A stretch of DNA of 64,000 bases from Mycolicibacterium parafortuitum (GTDB lineage Bacteria > Actinomycetota > Actinomycetes > Mycobacteriales > Mycobacteriaceae). The notes beneath the pieces are model-generated. The model was given only the letters and a program-made list of their open reading frames with translations. It was not told the DNA's origin and did no database searches. This document shows positions 1 to 7,787 of the stretch, in pieces (within the stretch, counting starts at the first letter, position 1; the number at the start of each line of letters is the position of its first letter). Location of the stretch: positions 62,001 to 126,000 of the forward strand of contig NZ_MVID01000002.1 of assembly GCF_002086815.1 (NCBI RefSeq), in the 5' to 3' direction. Made by a program: the position numbers and the translations under genes.

Positions 1-66
1 TTCGCCGGGGCGTAGCACCGGTCTTCCTGCGAAAACGCTGCAAAATTTGCTGACGTCGGTGAAACT

Positions 67-107
67 GTCGGGGAACCCATGCTGCTGGGCGTGGGTTCGA
101 CCCCGAC
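67..107. repeat. Interrupted inverted repeat upstream of the first gene
   Basis: The arms GTCGGGGAACCCA (67-79) and TGGGTT plus CCCCGAC (92-97, 101-107) pair completely except for a three-base bulge. The rest of positions 1-192 shows no coding signal. It may be the terminator of a gene beyond the left edge or a structured leader, but there is no T-tract. Confidence 0.4.
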
Positions 108-192
108 AATTCGCGGGTGTCACGGAGACGGACCGCGCGCCCCTGGCAGGCCCGGACTCGCGGCTCGCCGCGGTAACCCTTGAGGACCGACT

Positions 193-513
193 ATGAAGAT
201 CACGATCGCGTGCGCCGCCTCGGCGGCCTTCGCCGCAGTTGCCCTGTTCAGTGCTCCCGCGGCGTTCGCCGCGCCTGAGGACGAATTCCTCACTGTGATC
301 AGCGACGGCGGCATCACCTGGCCGTCGGAGAAGACGCCTGAGGTCATCGCGACCGGCCATGCCGTCTGCCAGGACTGGGACAACGGCGCCACCTTCGAAC
401 AGGAAGTCGCCGACCTGACCAGCGTCACCTCCTGGTCGGACTACCAGGCCGGCTACTTCATCGGCGCCGCCACCGGCGCGTTCTGCCCCGAATACGAGTG
501 GAAAGTCAGCTGA
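193..513 (+). CDS. Small secreted DUF732-family protein
   Basis: A 106-residue exported protein. Residues 1-26 form a signal peptide with a hydrophobic Ala/Val core and an AFA-A type cleavage site. The mature part has two cysteines (VCQDW and FCPEY), likely disulfide bonded, and the W/Y-rich spacing of the mycobacterial DUF732 family, whose function is unknown. ATG 193 follows a GAGGA ribosome site six bases upstream. A strong hairpin terminator follows at 539, so it is probably monocistronic. A second DUF732 gene lies at the end of the mce operon (9231-9626). Confidence 0.85.
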   Translation: MKITIACAASAAFAAVALFSAPAAFAAPEDEFLTVISDGGITWPSEKTPEVIATGHAVCQDWDNGATFEQEVADLTSVTSWSDYQAGYFIGAATGAFCPEYEWKVS

Positions 514-538
514 GACCAGCGCTTTCACTGAACTCGAG

Positions 539-580
539 AGCCGCCGGGAGACTTGTTCTCCCGGCGGCTAAACTTTTCTC
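539..580 (+). terminator. Rho-independent terminator
   Basis: A 13-bp perfect stem (AGCCGCCGGGAGA, 539-551; TCTCCCGGCGGCT, 557-569) with a five-base loop is followed by a T-rich run. It ends the DUF732 transcript. Confidence 0.8.
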
Positions 581-582
581 CC

Positions 583-681
583 GTGGTGCTGTTTTTCGAA
601 CTTCTGCTCGTCGCCGCGGTCGTGGTGATCACGTGGTTTGCGCTGTACGCGCTGTACCGCCTCGTCACTGACGAGTCGTGA
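583..681 (+). CDS. Possible 32-residue single-pass membrane protein
   Basis: GTG 583 opens a short frame whose product is almost entirely hydrophobic (residues 2-21) and ends in a polar [11 protein letters not shown] tail, which looks like one transmembrane helix with a short tail. No ribosome site is visible, and the start lies just after the terminator at 539-580, so leaderless translation is the likeliest route if it is real. The stop is 22 bases before the nitrobindin-like gene, which suggests one transcript. The clean hydrophobic/charged division is unlikely by chance, but the call rests on composition only. Confidence 0.45.
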   Translation: MVLFFELLLVAAVVVITWFALYALYRLVTDES

Positions 682-703
682 CCCTGCGGACGCGAGGCGC
701 AAG

Positions 704-1333
704 GTGACGTCCGGCGACGAGGCGGTCGCCGCAGCTGCCGCGCGAGCCCGGGAGACCGCCGCGCGCAACATCCCGGTGTTCGACGATCTGCCGTTGCCGT
801 CGGACACCGCGAATCTGCGCCTGGGCGCCGACCTCGACGACGCGCTGCTGGCTCTGCTGCCGCTGGTCGGTGTGTGGCGCGGTGAGGGCGAAGGGCGCGA
901 TGCGCACGGCGACTACCGCTTCGGCCAGCAGATCGTGGTGTCTCACGACGGTGGCGACTATCTGAACTGGGAAGCCCGCTCCTGGCGGCTGGACGACGAC
1001 GGCGAATACGACCGTCCCGGCCTGCGCGAGACGGGCTTCTGGCGTTTCGTGAACGACCCGGCCGACCCGGGCGAATCGCAGGCGATCGAGCTTCTGCTGT
1101 CGCATTCGGCCGGATACATCGAGCTGTTCTACGGGCACCCGCTGAATCAGGCGTCCTGGGAACTCGTCACCGACGCGCTGGCACGCAGCAAGTCCGGCGT
1201 GCTCGTCGGCGGCGCGAAGCGCCTCTACGGCATCGTCGAGGGTGGCGACCTGGCCTACGTCGAGGAGCGTGTCGACGCCGACGGGGGTCTGGTCCCCCAC
1301 CTGTCCGCCCGGCTGTCCAGGTTCGTCGGCTGA
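704..1333 (+). CDS. Nitrobindin-like (FABP-fold) protein, Rv0813c type
   Basis: A 209-residue cytosolic protein. The [12 protein letters not shown] segment (GxWxGxG) opens the ten-stranded barrel of nitrobindins and THAP4-type domains. The C-terminal [12 protein letters not shown] contains the histidine that serves as proximal haem ligand in the family. Family members bind haem and handle NO or peroxynitrite; the M. tuberculosis homologue Rv0813c was described as fatty-acid-binding-protein-like. I chose GTG 704 because the frame upstream overlaps the small membrane ORF in another frame and has only a TTG. The downstream lipoprotein overlaps by one base (TGATG), so the two are co-transcribed. 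Confidence 0.85.
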   Translation: MTSGDEAVAAAAARARETAARNIPVFDDLPLPSDTANLRLGADLDDALLALLPLVGVWRGEGEGRDAHGDYRFGQQIVVSHDGGDYLNWEARSWRLDDDGEYDRPGLRETGFWRFVNDPADPGESQAIELLLSHSAGYIELFYGHPLNQASWELVTDALARSKSGVLVGGAKRLYGIVEGGDLAYVEERVDADGGLVPHLSARLSRFVG

Positions 1334-1599
1334 TGCGCGGGATAACAGTCGCCGCGGCGATCGCCGCGACCGGAGTCATCGCCGCCTGTTCGGCGCCCGC
1401 GCAGCCCGTCGAGGAGACCACCACGCCGCCGTCGGCGGTGCCGAGCGTCGGACACGGCTCGTTCGCGTACTGCCTGGGCGAGCACGGTGTCCCCGCGCCT
1501 CCGGGGCCGGCCGCCGAGCCGCCGCCCGGCGTCGACCCCGAAACCTGGAACGCCGCGATGGCCGAGTGCTCGTCGCTGGCGCCCGGTCCCACGGAGTAA
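1333..1599 (+). CDS. Small lipoprotein, function unknown
   Basis: An 88-residue protein with a lipoprotein signal: a hydrophobic N-terminus and an IAAC lipobox with the acylated cysteine near residue 19. The mature chain is proline-rich and has two further cysteines (YCLGEHG and ECSSL) that could form a disulfide. Its start overlaps the stop of the nitrobindin-like gene. No catalytic motif is visible. It is the last gene on the left that looks like core genome before the catabolic island. Confidence 0.75.
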   Translation: MRGITVAAAIAATGVIAACSAPAQPVEETTTPPSAVPSVGHGSFAYCLGEHGVPAPPGPAAEPPPGVDPETWNAAMAECSSLAPGPTE

Positions 1600-1736
1600 T
1601 TCCAGGACCGACACGTTTCACCGCGTGTGGTAGAACTGTAATTCACAACCGGTTGTCGCCGGTGAGCCCACCGAATTTGCCTTGCCCATCTGCGCAGGCT
1701 TCGGGCGCGAATTGCGGCCATACAGAGGGAGTACCG

Positions 1737-2522
1737 TTGACTGAGAGTTCATACGCCGTGGTCATCGGTGGCGCGTCGGGTATCGGCGCGGAGATTTGTC
1801 GCGAAATGGCCGATAACGGTTACGCCGTGGTGGTGGGCGACCGGAACATCGACGCGGCGCAGGCACTGATCGGCGAACTCGCCGGCACCGGGCACGCCGC
1901 CGCACAGGTCGACGTCGCCGACGAAGCCAGTGTCGCAACGTTCTTCGACTCACTCTCCCAGCGGCCGGGCCGGTTCGACGTCGCGGTCAACTGCGCCGGC
2001 ATCACGGTACTGGGGCTCGTCACCGAGTTGCCGGTGGCCAAGTTCCGGCGCGTGGTCGACGTCTGTCTCACCGGTGCATTCCTGGTCGTTCAGCACGCGG
2101 CCCGGCACATCGCCGATGGCGGCGCCATCATCTCCCTGAGCTCCCTGAACGCGCGGCAGCCCGCCGTCGGCATGAGCGCGTACTGCTCCGCGAAGGCCGG
2201 GCTGTCCATGCTGACGCAGGTCGCCGCGCTGGAGCTGGGCGCCCGCGGTGTTCGCGTCAATGCGATCGCTCCCGGCCTGGTGCGCACCCCGCTCACCTCC
2301 GGTGCGCTGGGCGTTCCCGGGGTGGAGAGCGAATACGTCGAGAACGTCCCGCTGGGCCGGCCGGGCACACCCGGCGAGATCGCCGATGCCGTGCTCTATC
2401 TCGCTCGCGCACAATGGATCACCGGTGAGGTACTCGACATCAACGGTGGCGCGCACATGATGCGCTACCCGAACGTGCACGCCCATTTCGAGCGGTCCGT
2501 GCAGGCGGGCTCCCCCGCCTGA
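1737..2522 (+). CDS. Short-chain dehydrogenase/reductase
   Basis: A 261-residue classical SDR of the Rossmann fold, probably NAD(P)-dependent and acting on a hydroxy or keto intermediate. Visible motifs are GGASGIG (about residues 11-17), the NCAGI strand, SLSSLNA with the catalytic Ser, and YCSAK with the catalytic Tyr and Lys. The C-terminus carries the usual GEVLDINGG. The start is TTG 1737, because an AGAGGGA ribosome site lies six bases upstream and no ATG or GTG fits; a long open frame further upstream is only the shadow of the two preceding genes. It stands alone, with about 200 bases before the thiolase. Confidence 0.88.
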   Translation: MTESSYAVVIGGASGIGAEICREMADNGYAVVVGDRNIDAAQALIGELAGTGHAAAQVDVADEASVATFFDSLSQRPGRFDVAVNCAGITVLGLVTELPVAKFRRVVDVCLTGAFLVVQHAARHIADGGAIISLSSLNARQPAVGMSAYCSAKAGLSMLTQVAALELGARGVRVNAIAPGLVRTPLTSGALGVPGVESEYVENVPLGRPGTPGEIADAVLYLARAQWITGEVLDINGGAHMMRYPNVHAHFERSVQAGSPA

Positions 2523-2679
2523 CGACGCGGAGTCCGTCACGCTTCTCGAACCCGCCGCCCGGCGGTGCCGCCGTGGTCTCGTCATGGTGCCATCATGTCG
2601 CCAGCACACCCGGTGTTATTCACTGTGCCAGCACGAATGGCCGTCATCTAGTTGCATGTATTGGACTTCCCTTCATATA

Positions 2680-2703
2680 GTTAGTCTCTATTCTAGTTAA
2701 ATC
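2680..2703 (+). promoter_or_regulatory. Direct-repeat motif shared with the BVMO promoter at 26.9 kb
   Basis: GTTAG (2680) and GTTAA (2696) are spaced 16 bases apart and flank ATTCTA. Seventeen of 24 bases match the motif at 26945-26968 on the other strand. It sits 17 bases before the thiolase ATG in an A/T-rich island, so it is either a shared operator or a core promoter element. Confidence 0.45.
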
Positions 2704-2720
2704 GAGAACTGAGGGTGGAG

Positions 2721-3911
2721 ATGCAGCGCACCGTATGCGTGGCGGGGGTCGGCATGACCCCATTCGCCAAACCGAGCAAGAGCCGGAACTACCAGGAGAT
2801 GGGTGCAGACGCCGCGCGCGCCGCACTCACCGATGCGGGCGTGGACTACGCCACCGTGGAGCAGGCCTACGTGGGCTACGTCTACGGGGACTCGACATCA
2901 GGGCAGGCCACGCTCTATCACCTGGGCCTCTCTGGCATTCCGGTGGTCAACGTGAACAACAACTGCTCGACCGGCTCGTCGGCGCTCTGGCTGGCCCGTC
3001 AGGCAGTGGCCTCCGGAGCCGCCGAATGCGTTCTGGCCCTTGGCTTCGAGCAGATGCGCCCGGGTGCACTGGCCGCGGTGTGGGACGATAGGCCCAGCTC
3101 GACCGGGAAGTTCGAAGAGGTGGCGATGGGTCGGCCCGGAGCCGATCCGCAGGCGCCGATGGCCGCACAACTGTTCGGCGGCGCCGGCGTGGCACACATG
3201 GAGCGCTTCGGCACCAAACCTGAGACCTTCGGCCGCATTTCGGTCAAGGCCCGCCAGCACGCCGCGCGCAATCCCTTCGCTGTCTTCCGCGATCCGGTGA
3301 CCCTCGACGAGGTGATGGCCTCGCCCACGATCTGGGGTCCGCTGACCCGGCTGCAGTGCTGCCCTCCGACGTGTGGCGCCGCCGCGGCGGTGGTGTGCAG
3401 CGAGGAGTTCGCCGCCAAGCACGGGATCGACGGCGCCGTCGTGATCCGCGCACAGTCTCTCGTCACCGACCTGCCCGGCGCCTACAACGGCGATGACATG
3501 CGCCGCGTCGTCGGCTACGACATGTCGGCGAAGGCGGCCGCCGACGTCTACGAGTCCGCAGGCGTTGGCCCCGAGGATATTCCGGTCGTCGAACTGCACG
3601 ACTGCTTCACCACCAACGAACTGATCACCTACGAGGCACTCGGGCTGACCCCCGAGGGCACCGCCGAGAAGTTCATTCTCGACGGCGACAACACCTATGG
3701 CGGACGCGTCGTCACCAACCCGTCGGGCGGCCTGCTGTCCAAGGGCCACCCGCTCGGCGCGACCGGTCTGGCTCAGTGCGCCGAACTCGTGTGGCAGCTG
3801 CGTGGTACGGCCGGGGAACGGCAGGTCGACGGCGCGCGCCTGGCTCTGCAGCACAACCTCGGTCTCGGTGGGGCCTGCGTGGTCACCCTGTACGAAAGGA
3901 AATCCCAATGA
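2721..3911 (+). CDS. Thiolase-fold lipid-transfer-type acyltransferase (SCP-x/Ltp family)
   Basis: A 396-residue thiolase-superfamily enzyme. The nucleophile is Cys82 in NNNCSTGSSAL. HDCFTTNEL and GHPLGATG supply the family His residues. The NCSTG context and HDCF motif place it with SCP-x/lipid-transfer thiolases, not FadA-type thiolases. Some relatives (Ltp2 of steroid side-chain degradation) act as retro-aldolases with a DUF35/MaoC partner. ATG 2721 is preceded by GAGGG five bases upstream; GTG 2715 is the alternative. The stop overlaps the first MaoC gene (ATGA), so thiolase and both hydratases form one operon. Conventional thiolase or aldolase activity cannot be decided here. Confidence 0.85.
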   Translation: MQRTVCVAGVGMTPFAKPSKSRNYQEMGADAARAALTDAGVDYATVEQAYVGYVYGDSTSGQATLYHLGLSGIPVVNVNNNCSTGSSALWLARQAVASGAAECVLALGFEQMRPGALAAVWDDRPSSTGKFEEVAMGRPGADPQAPMAAQLFGGAGVAHMERFGTKPETFGRISVKARQHAARNPFAVFRDPVTLDEVMASPTIWGPLTRLQCCPPTCGAAAAVVCSEEFAAKHGIDGAVVIRAQSLVTDLPGAYNGDDMRRVVGYDMSAKAAADVYESAGVGPEDIPVVELHDCFTTNELITYEALGLTPEGTAEKFILDGDNTYGGRVVTNPSGGLLSKGHPLGATGLAQCAELVWQLRGTAGERQVDGARLALQHNLGLGGACVVTLYERKSQ

Positions 3912-4357
3912 GCGCTGAAACCCTGAAGGGCTACCAGTGGCCGGAGAGCAGTGTCGACGTCGAACGCGGTCGTGTCGCGATGTTCGCCAAGGCGATCGGC
4001 GAAACCGACCCGGTCTACTTCGACGTCGAAGCCGCCCGCGCTGCGGGCCACCCGGACCTGCTGGCGCCGCCGACGTTCGTCTTCGGACTCGACCTTGAAC
4101 ACTCCGACACCCTCGGGGTGCTCGAAGCCAACGGCGTCGACGTGTCGTCGGTCCTGCACGGAGAGCAACGCTTCACCTACCACCGTCCCGTGCACGCCGG
4201 GGACACTCTCTCCCTGCAGGCCGAGTTCACCGACTACTTCTCGAAGAAGAACGGCGCGCTGGAGTTTCTGGTACGCCGATCCCAGCTGACCGCAGGCGGC
4301 GAACTCGTCGCGGAGATGGAAAGCGTGTCCGTCATCCGGAATGGAGCACCCTCGTGA
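3908..4357 (+). CDS. MaoC-like dehydratase, FAS1-type N-terminal subunit
   Basis: A 149-residue hot-dog-fold protein like the A-subunits of heteromeric (R)-enoyl-CoA hydratases (HadA, or the MaoC half of ChsH2). It has the ETDPVYFDVEAARAAG region and the central LHGEQRFTYHRPVHAGD stretch. It lacks the catalytic D/H motif that its neighbour carries, as expected of a structural partner. ATG 3908 overlaps the thiolase stop by four bases, and its own stop overlaps the next GTG by four bases. Such translational coupling fits a heterodimer with the next gene. Confidence 0.83.
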   Translation: MSAETLKGYQWPESSVDVERGRVAMFAKAIGETDPVYFDVEAARAAGHPDLLAPPTFVFGLDLEHSDTLGVLEANGVDVSSVLHGEQRFTYHRPVHAGDTLSLQAEFTDYFSKKNGALEFLVRRSQLTAGGELVAEMESVSVIRNGAPS

Positions 4358-4770
4358 GCACCGCTGCCGCCGACATCCAGGTCGGAACCGAACTGCCACC
4401 CCTGGTGGTAGCACCGATCTCGCGGACGACACTGGCGCTGTTCGCCGGCGCCTCCGGTGATCACAATCCGATCCACGTCGACATCGACGCGGCCCGGGCG
4501 GCCGGTTTCGACGACGTGTTCGCCCACGGCATGCTGTCGATGGCGTACCTGGGTCGGCTCGTCACGTCGTGGGTTCCGCAATCGCAGCTGCGGGCGCTGA
4601 GCACCCGGTTCACCTCGATCACCCCGGTCCTGGCGCAGCCCACGTGCACGGGAACGGTGACCGGTATCGACGACGTGGACGGCGAGAAGCGTGCCACCGT
4701 CGAGGTGAAGATCAGCCTTGCCGACGGGACCGTCACGCTCAGCGGCGAAGCAGTCGTCGCGCTCGCCTGA
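4354..4770 (+). CDS. MaoC-like (R)-specific enoyl-CoA hydratase, catalytic subunit
   Basis: A 138-residue hot-dog-fold hydratase with the complete hydratase-2 motif: GDHNPIHVD with the catalytic Asp and His, followed by FAHGMLSMAYLG. It should add water to a trans-2-enoyl-CoA, working with the preceding MaoC-like subunit. GTG 4354 overlaps the upstream stop (GTGA). The pair next to an SCP-x thiolase recalls the ChsH1-ChsH2-Ltp2 arrangement of steroid side-chain breakdown, but no DUF35 domain is present. Confidence 0.87.
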   Translation: MSTAAADIQVGTELPPLVVAPISRTTLALFAGASGDHNPIHVDIDAARAAGFDDVFAHGMLSMAYLGRLVTSWVPQSQLRALSTRFTSITPVLAQPTCTGTVTGIDDVDGEKRATVEVKISLADGTVTLSGEAVVALA

Positions 4771-4800
4771 TCATGGGCGTCCTCTGAATCCAGGCAGCAC

Positions 4801-4838
4801 CCGGAAGGGTGAACTATAATCATGGTTCACTCTTCCGG
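4801..4838. promoter_or_regulatory. 38-bp palindromic operator over the tandem-TetR promoter
   Basis: The arms CCGGAAGGGTGAAC (4801-4814) and GTTCACTCTTCCGG (4825-4838) pair at 13 of 14 positions around a ten-base spacer that contains TATAAT. It lies 44 bases before the double-TetR start, so autoregulation is likely. Confidence 0.65.
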
Positions 4839-4882
4839 GGCCTTGAGGCTCGCCGGAGAGCATCAGAGGGAGGAACGCCGAC

Positions 4883-6067
4883 GTGCCGCAATCCGTCCGC
4901 CAGCATGCGCGGAGCTCGGTACGCAAGCTCCAACTGTCCCAGGCAGCCGCGCGCCTGTTCACAGACCGCGGATACCACAACGTCAGCATGGACGATGTCG
5001 CCTCGGCCGTCGGTCTGACCGGGCCGGCGCTCTACCGCCACTTTCGCAAGAAGCACGACATTCTGGCACAAGCGATCTCCGAACAGCTCGCCGCGGTGGA
5101 AGCGGTTGCGGTCCATGCGGTCGAGTCCGGGCTGGAGCCCGACGAGCGTGCCGAGATGTTTCTGTCCGAGCTCGCCGATCTGGTGCTCGAACGCGAAGAG
5201 GTGCTGCTCTGGAAGCGTGAACGCCGGCAGCTCTCCGAAGACGAGCAGAACGATTTCCGGTTGCGGCTCAACGCCGTCCTGCGACTGACGGTGCAGGCAC
5301 TCGGCCTCGGCGACGGGGGAAAGCCCTCCGGCGACGCCGAGTTGCGGGCCTGGAGTGTGCTGGGCATCTACTCCAGCATCGCCCCTGCGCGGAAACGGCT
5401 GGAGAACGCCGCAGCCAAGCGGCTCCTGCAGTCGATGGCGCAGAACGTCCTCAAATGCGAACTCGATGGTGCGACCACGCATTCGGCGACCCCGGTGCCG
5501 AAACAGCGCCGCCCACCCGGCAGACGCGAACGCATCCTGAGCACCGCCACCCGGCTGTTCCACGCACAGAGCTACCACGCCGTCGGCATCGAGGAGATCG
5601 CCGCCGAGTCGGACACCGCCATCGCGACCTTCTACCAGTACTTCAACGGCAAAGCCGAACTCCTGCAGGCGGTGTTGAACCGGGGCGCCGAGGGGTTGCA
5701 CTACGTCACCAACCATCGCCTCCCCTCGGCCACGACGCCGCAGGAAGCGCTCGACGTCATCGTGTGCACGCTCATCGAGCTGGCCCTGGGTCCGCACCAG
5801 CCGATCCTGGCGATCCTGGCCGCCGACCTGATCTACCTTCCCGAGAAGGCTCAGGAACTGATCCGGACGAGCGAGCGCGAGTACGTCGACGAGTGGGTCG
5901 CCGCGATCCTCGGGGTACGTCCGGAGTTGACCCCGGCGCACGCCCGGCTGCTCGCACAGGCCTCGATCGGTCTGGTCACCGACATCACCCAGACCCCGAG
6001 CATGCGAAGCCGGCCGGGGATCGCCGCGGAGCTGCACCAGCTCGTGGCGGCCGTGATCGCCGCCTGA
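4883..6067 (+). CDS. Double TetR-family regulator (two fused TetR units)
   Basis: A 394-residue protein about twice the usual TetR length. The first helix-turn-helix lies at about residues 14-62 (VSMDDVASAVGLTGPALYRHF). A second complete one is at about 212-262 (GIEEIAAESDTAIATFYQYF), and each is followed by a helical ligand/dimer domain. One chain may therefore act as a pseudo-dimer. GTG 4883 has an AGAGGGAGGA ribosome site nine bases upstream. The 38-bp palindrome just upstream suggests autoregulation, and the thiolase/MaoC operon is the obvious first target. Two more proteins of this design occur at 27074-28270 and 52332-53597. Confidence 0.88.
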   Translation: MPQSVRQHARSSVRKLQLSQAAARLFTDRGYHNVSMDDVASAVGLTGPALYRHFRKKHDILAQAISEQLAAVEAVAVHAVESGLEPDERAEMFLSELADLVLEREEVLLWKRERRQLSEDEQNDFRLRLNAVLRLTVQALGLGDGGKPSGDAELRAWSVLGIYSSIAPARKRLENAAAKRLLQSMAQNVLKCELDGATTHSATPVPKQRRPPGRRERILSTATRLFHAQSYHAVGIEEIAAESDTAIATFYQYFNGKAELLQAVLNRGAEGLHYVTNHRLPSATTPQEALDVIVCTLIELALGPHQPILAILAADLIYLPEKAQELIRTSEREYVDEWVAAILGVRPELTPAHARLLAQASIGLVTDITQTPSMRSRPGIAAELHQLVAAVIAA

Positions 6068-6087
6068 GCACCCCGAGTCGTGCGCCG

Positions 6088-6112
6088 TGGCCCATACCGT
6101 GGGCCCGTTTCC
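6088..6112. terminator. Short hairpin between convergent genes
   Basis: GGCCCA (6089-6094) and TGGGCC (6100-6105) form a six-bp stem with a five-base loop, followed on the plus strand by CGTTTCC. It fits the 45-base gap between the TetR gene and the convergent flavin reductase. It is weak as an intrinsic terminator. Confidence 0.4.
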
Positions 6113-6604
6113 TCAGCTCGTGATGTGGTGGGTGCCGAAAGTCCTGGCGTGGTAGGTCAACGGCGCTGCCACGGTGCTGTCCACCGCGCGCACCCGGCCG
6201 ATGACCACGATGTGGTCGGCGGCCTCCACCGCCTGCATCACCTCGCACGCGAACCATCCCGGCGCGCCCGCCAGGCGTGGTACGCCCTCGGCGAGGACCC
6301 AGTCGACGTCGGCGAACTTGTCGCGCCCCTTGCGGGCGAAACAGGCTGCCAGAGCGGACTGATCGTACCCAAGGACGTTGACCCCGAACTCCCCTGCGGC
6401 CTGGATCAGCGCCAGCAGCTCAGAACCCCGATCGAGGCTGACGAGCAGCGACGGCGGCGACATGGACAGGGACGCAAACGCACTCACCGTGGTGCCGTGC
6501 GGACGTTCGCCGTCCATCGCCGTGATCACCGCGACCGGCGTGCACACCGACGCCATCGCGTCCCGGAATGCTTCTCCGAGCGACTCCACTTCTGCCACCG
6601 CCAT
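6113..6604 (-). CDS. NAD(P)H:flavin oxidoreductase (HpaC/HsaB family)
   Basis: A 163-residue flavin reductase-like domain protein that would supply reduced FMN/FAD to a two-component monooxygenase. Typical segments are TPVAVITAMDGERPHGTTVSA, SMSPPSLLVSLD, FGVNVL and the C-terminal PLTYHARTFGTH. ATG 6604 is favoured over the adjacent TTG because AGGAGGT lies six bases upstream. It points away from the double-TetR gene and stands alone. The only HsaA-like oxygenase in the window is at 44183-45382 and could be its partner. Confidence 0.87.
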   Translation of the reverse strand: MAVAEVESLGEAFRDAMASVCTPVAVITAMDGERPHGTTVSAFASLSMSPPSLLVSLDRGSELLALIQAAGEFGVNVLGYDQSALAACFARKGRDKFADVDWVLAEGVPRLAGAPGWFACEVMQAVEAADHIVVIGRVRAVDSTVAAPLTYHARTFGTHHITS

Positions 6605-6723
6605 CAACCGACCTCCTCGCTCGTCCTCACCAGGCAGTCAGGACCACATAATGGAAATTAATTTTTGAAACATCTGTCAGCATGCGGTCGCGGTGTGCGG
6701 CGCCCGCAATCCACATTCGACGG

Positions 6724-7674
6724 TCACACCGGGCTGCGGTCGGCCAGCACTTGGCCCACGAAGTCACCGATCTCGGCGACCGCGCGCCGGGCACGCGGCA
6801 TCGTGGAGGCGAACATCGTCCACGCGTGACACACGCCGGCGTACACGGCCAGCGAGGAGGGGGAACCGTCCCGCTGCATCCCGTGGTGCAGCGCCTTCGC
6901 GTCGTCGAGAAGAACTTCGCGATCGCTGGCCAGGATGAAGGTCGGCGGCAATCGGTCCAGCGTCCCGAACACCGGGGACGCCAGCGGATCCCGCGGATCA
7001 TGGCCGCCGAGATAGGCCGCGGCCAGCGATCTGACCGACCGCCGCGATATCGCCACGTCCGTCTCGTCGTGCACGTCGAAGCTGTCGCCCGACGCGGTGA
7101 AGTCGGCCAGCGGAGACACCAGGACCGCCCCCGCGGGCAGCTGCGCACCCTCGTCGCGGGCACTGATCATGGCGGCTATCGTCAGGCCGCCGCCCGCAGA
7201 GTCGCCTGCCAGCACCCAGCGGTCCCCGAAAGTCTCTGCAGCCCAGCTCATCACTGTGCGCGCATCGAGCAGCGCCGCCGGGAACGGATTCTCGGGAGCG
7301 CGCCGGTAGTCCGGCACCACGACGGGGTGCCCGGCCGCCGCCGACACCGCCGCGGCCACTCCGCGATATCCGTGGGCCGACCCCATCACGTATCCGCCAC
7401 CGTGGAACCAGATGACCGTGGCGGTGTCGTCGACGACGCCGGCGCTGACCCGCAGCGCCGGAATTCCCCCGACAGTCAGTTCCGCGATGGCGATGTCGTC
7501 GGGCAGGCCCTGAGAGATCATCATGTCGTCGAGGGCCTGCCGCATCGCCGCCAGCGGACGTCGACCGTCCCCGAAGACGCGCTCGAGCTCGCGCTCCGCA
7601 TGCTCCAAGGCGTCGGCATCCGCGTCGGACCACTGCTCGTCGGCCAAGGACAAGGCCACCTCTGTACCCACCAA
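6724..7674 (-). CDS. Alpha/beta hydrolase of the hormone-sensitive lipase family
   Basis: A 316-residue esterase or lipase. The oxyanion-hole motif HGGGYVMG, nucleophile GDSAGGG, acidic SDREVLLDDA and histidine GVCHAWTMF are in the order of class IV (HSL) esterases. No signal peptide is seen, so it is probably cytosolic and acts on esters formed inside the cell. It closely resembles the enzyme at 46998-47894 (both have DFTASG and DPRDPLASP). Start choice is uncertain among TTG 7674, GTG 7671 and GTG 7659. It is divergent from the SDR at 7878, with palindromes in between. Confidence 0.86.
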   Translation of the reverse strand: MVGTEVALSLADEQWSDADADALEHAERELERVFGDGRRPLAAMRQALDDMMISQGLPDDIAIAELTVGGIPALRVSAGVVDDTATVIWFHGGGYVMGSAHGYRGVAAAVSAAAGHPVVVPDYRRAPENPFPAALLDARTVMSWAAETFGDRWVLAGDSAGGGLTIAAMISARDEGAQLPAGAVLVSPLADFTASGDSFDVHDETDVAISRRSVRSLAAAYLGGHDPRDPLASPVFGTLDRLPPTFILASDREVLLDDAKALHHGMQRDGSPSSLAVYAGVCHAWTMFASTMPRARRAVAEIGDFVGQVLADRSPV

Positions 7675-7787
7675 TCGTGTTCTGTGACGAACTTCGAGAG
7701 AAGCTTCCAGGGGAAACCCCGGGAGGACCCGAGTGATAACCCGAGAGTCGCTCTAAAGAATCGCCAATAACTATCTCCGCATAGTAA

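Noticed and set aside
67..107. T-arm-like sequence (GGGTTCGACCCC) suggesting a tRNA or tmRNA 3' end
   Set aside because: No acceptor stem, anticodon arm or CCA context fits; the T-stem would carry a mismatch. Kept only as an inverted repeat.
1625..1645. KstR-type operator near TAGAAC before the first SDR
   Set aside because: Only one half-site fits; the GTTCTA half is missing.
1242..1736. N-terminal extension of the first SDR reaching back through the lipoprotein gene
   Set aside because: Arg-rich shadow of two other genes; a good ribosome site before TTG 1737 marks the real start.
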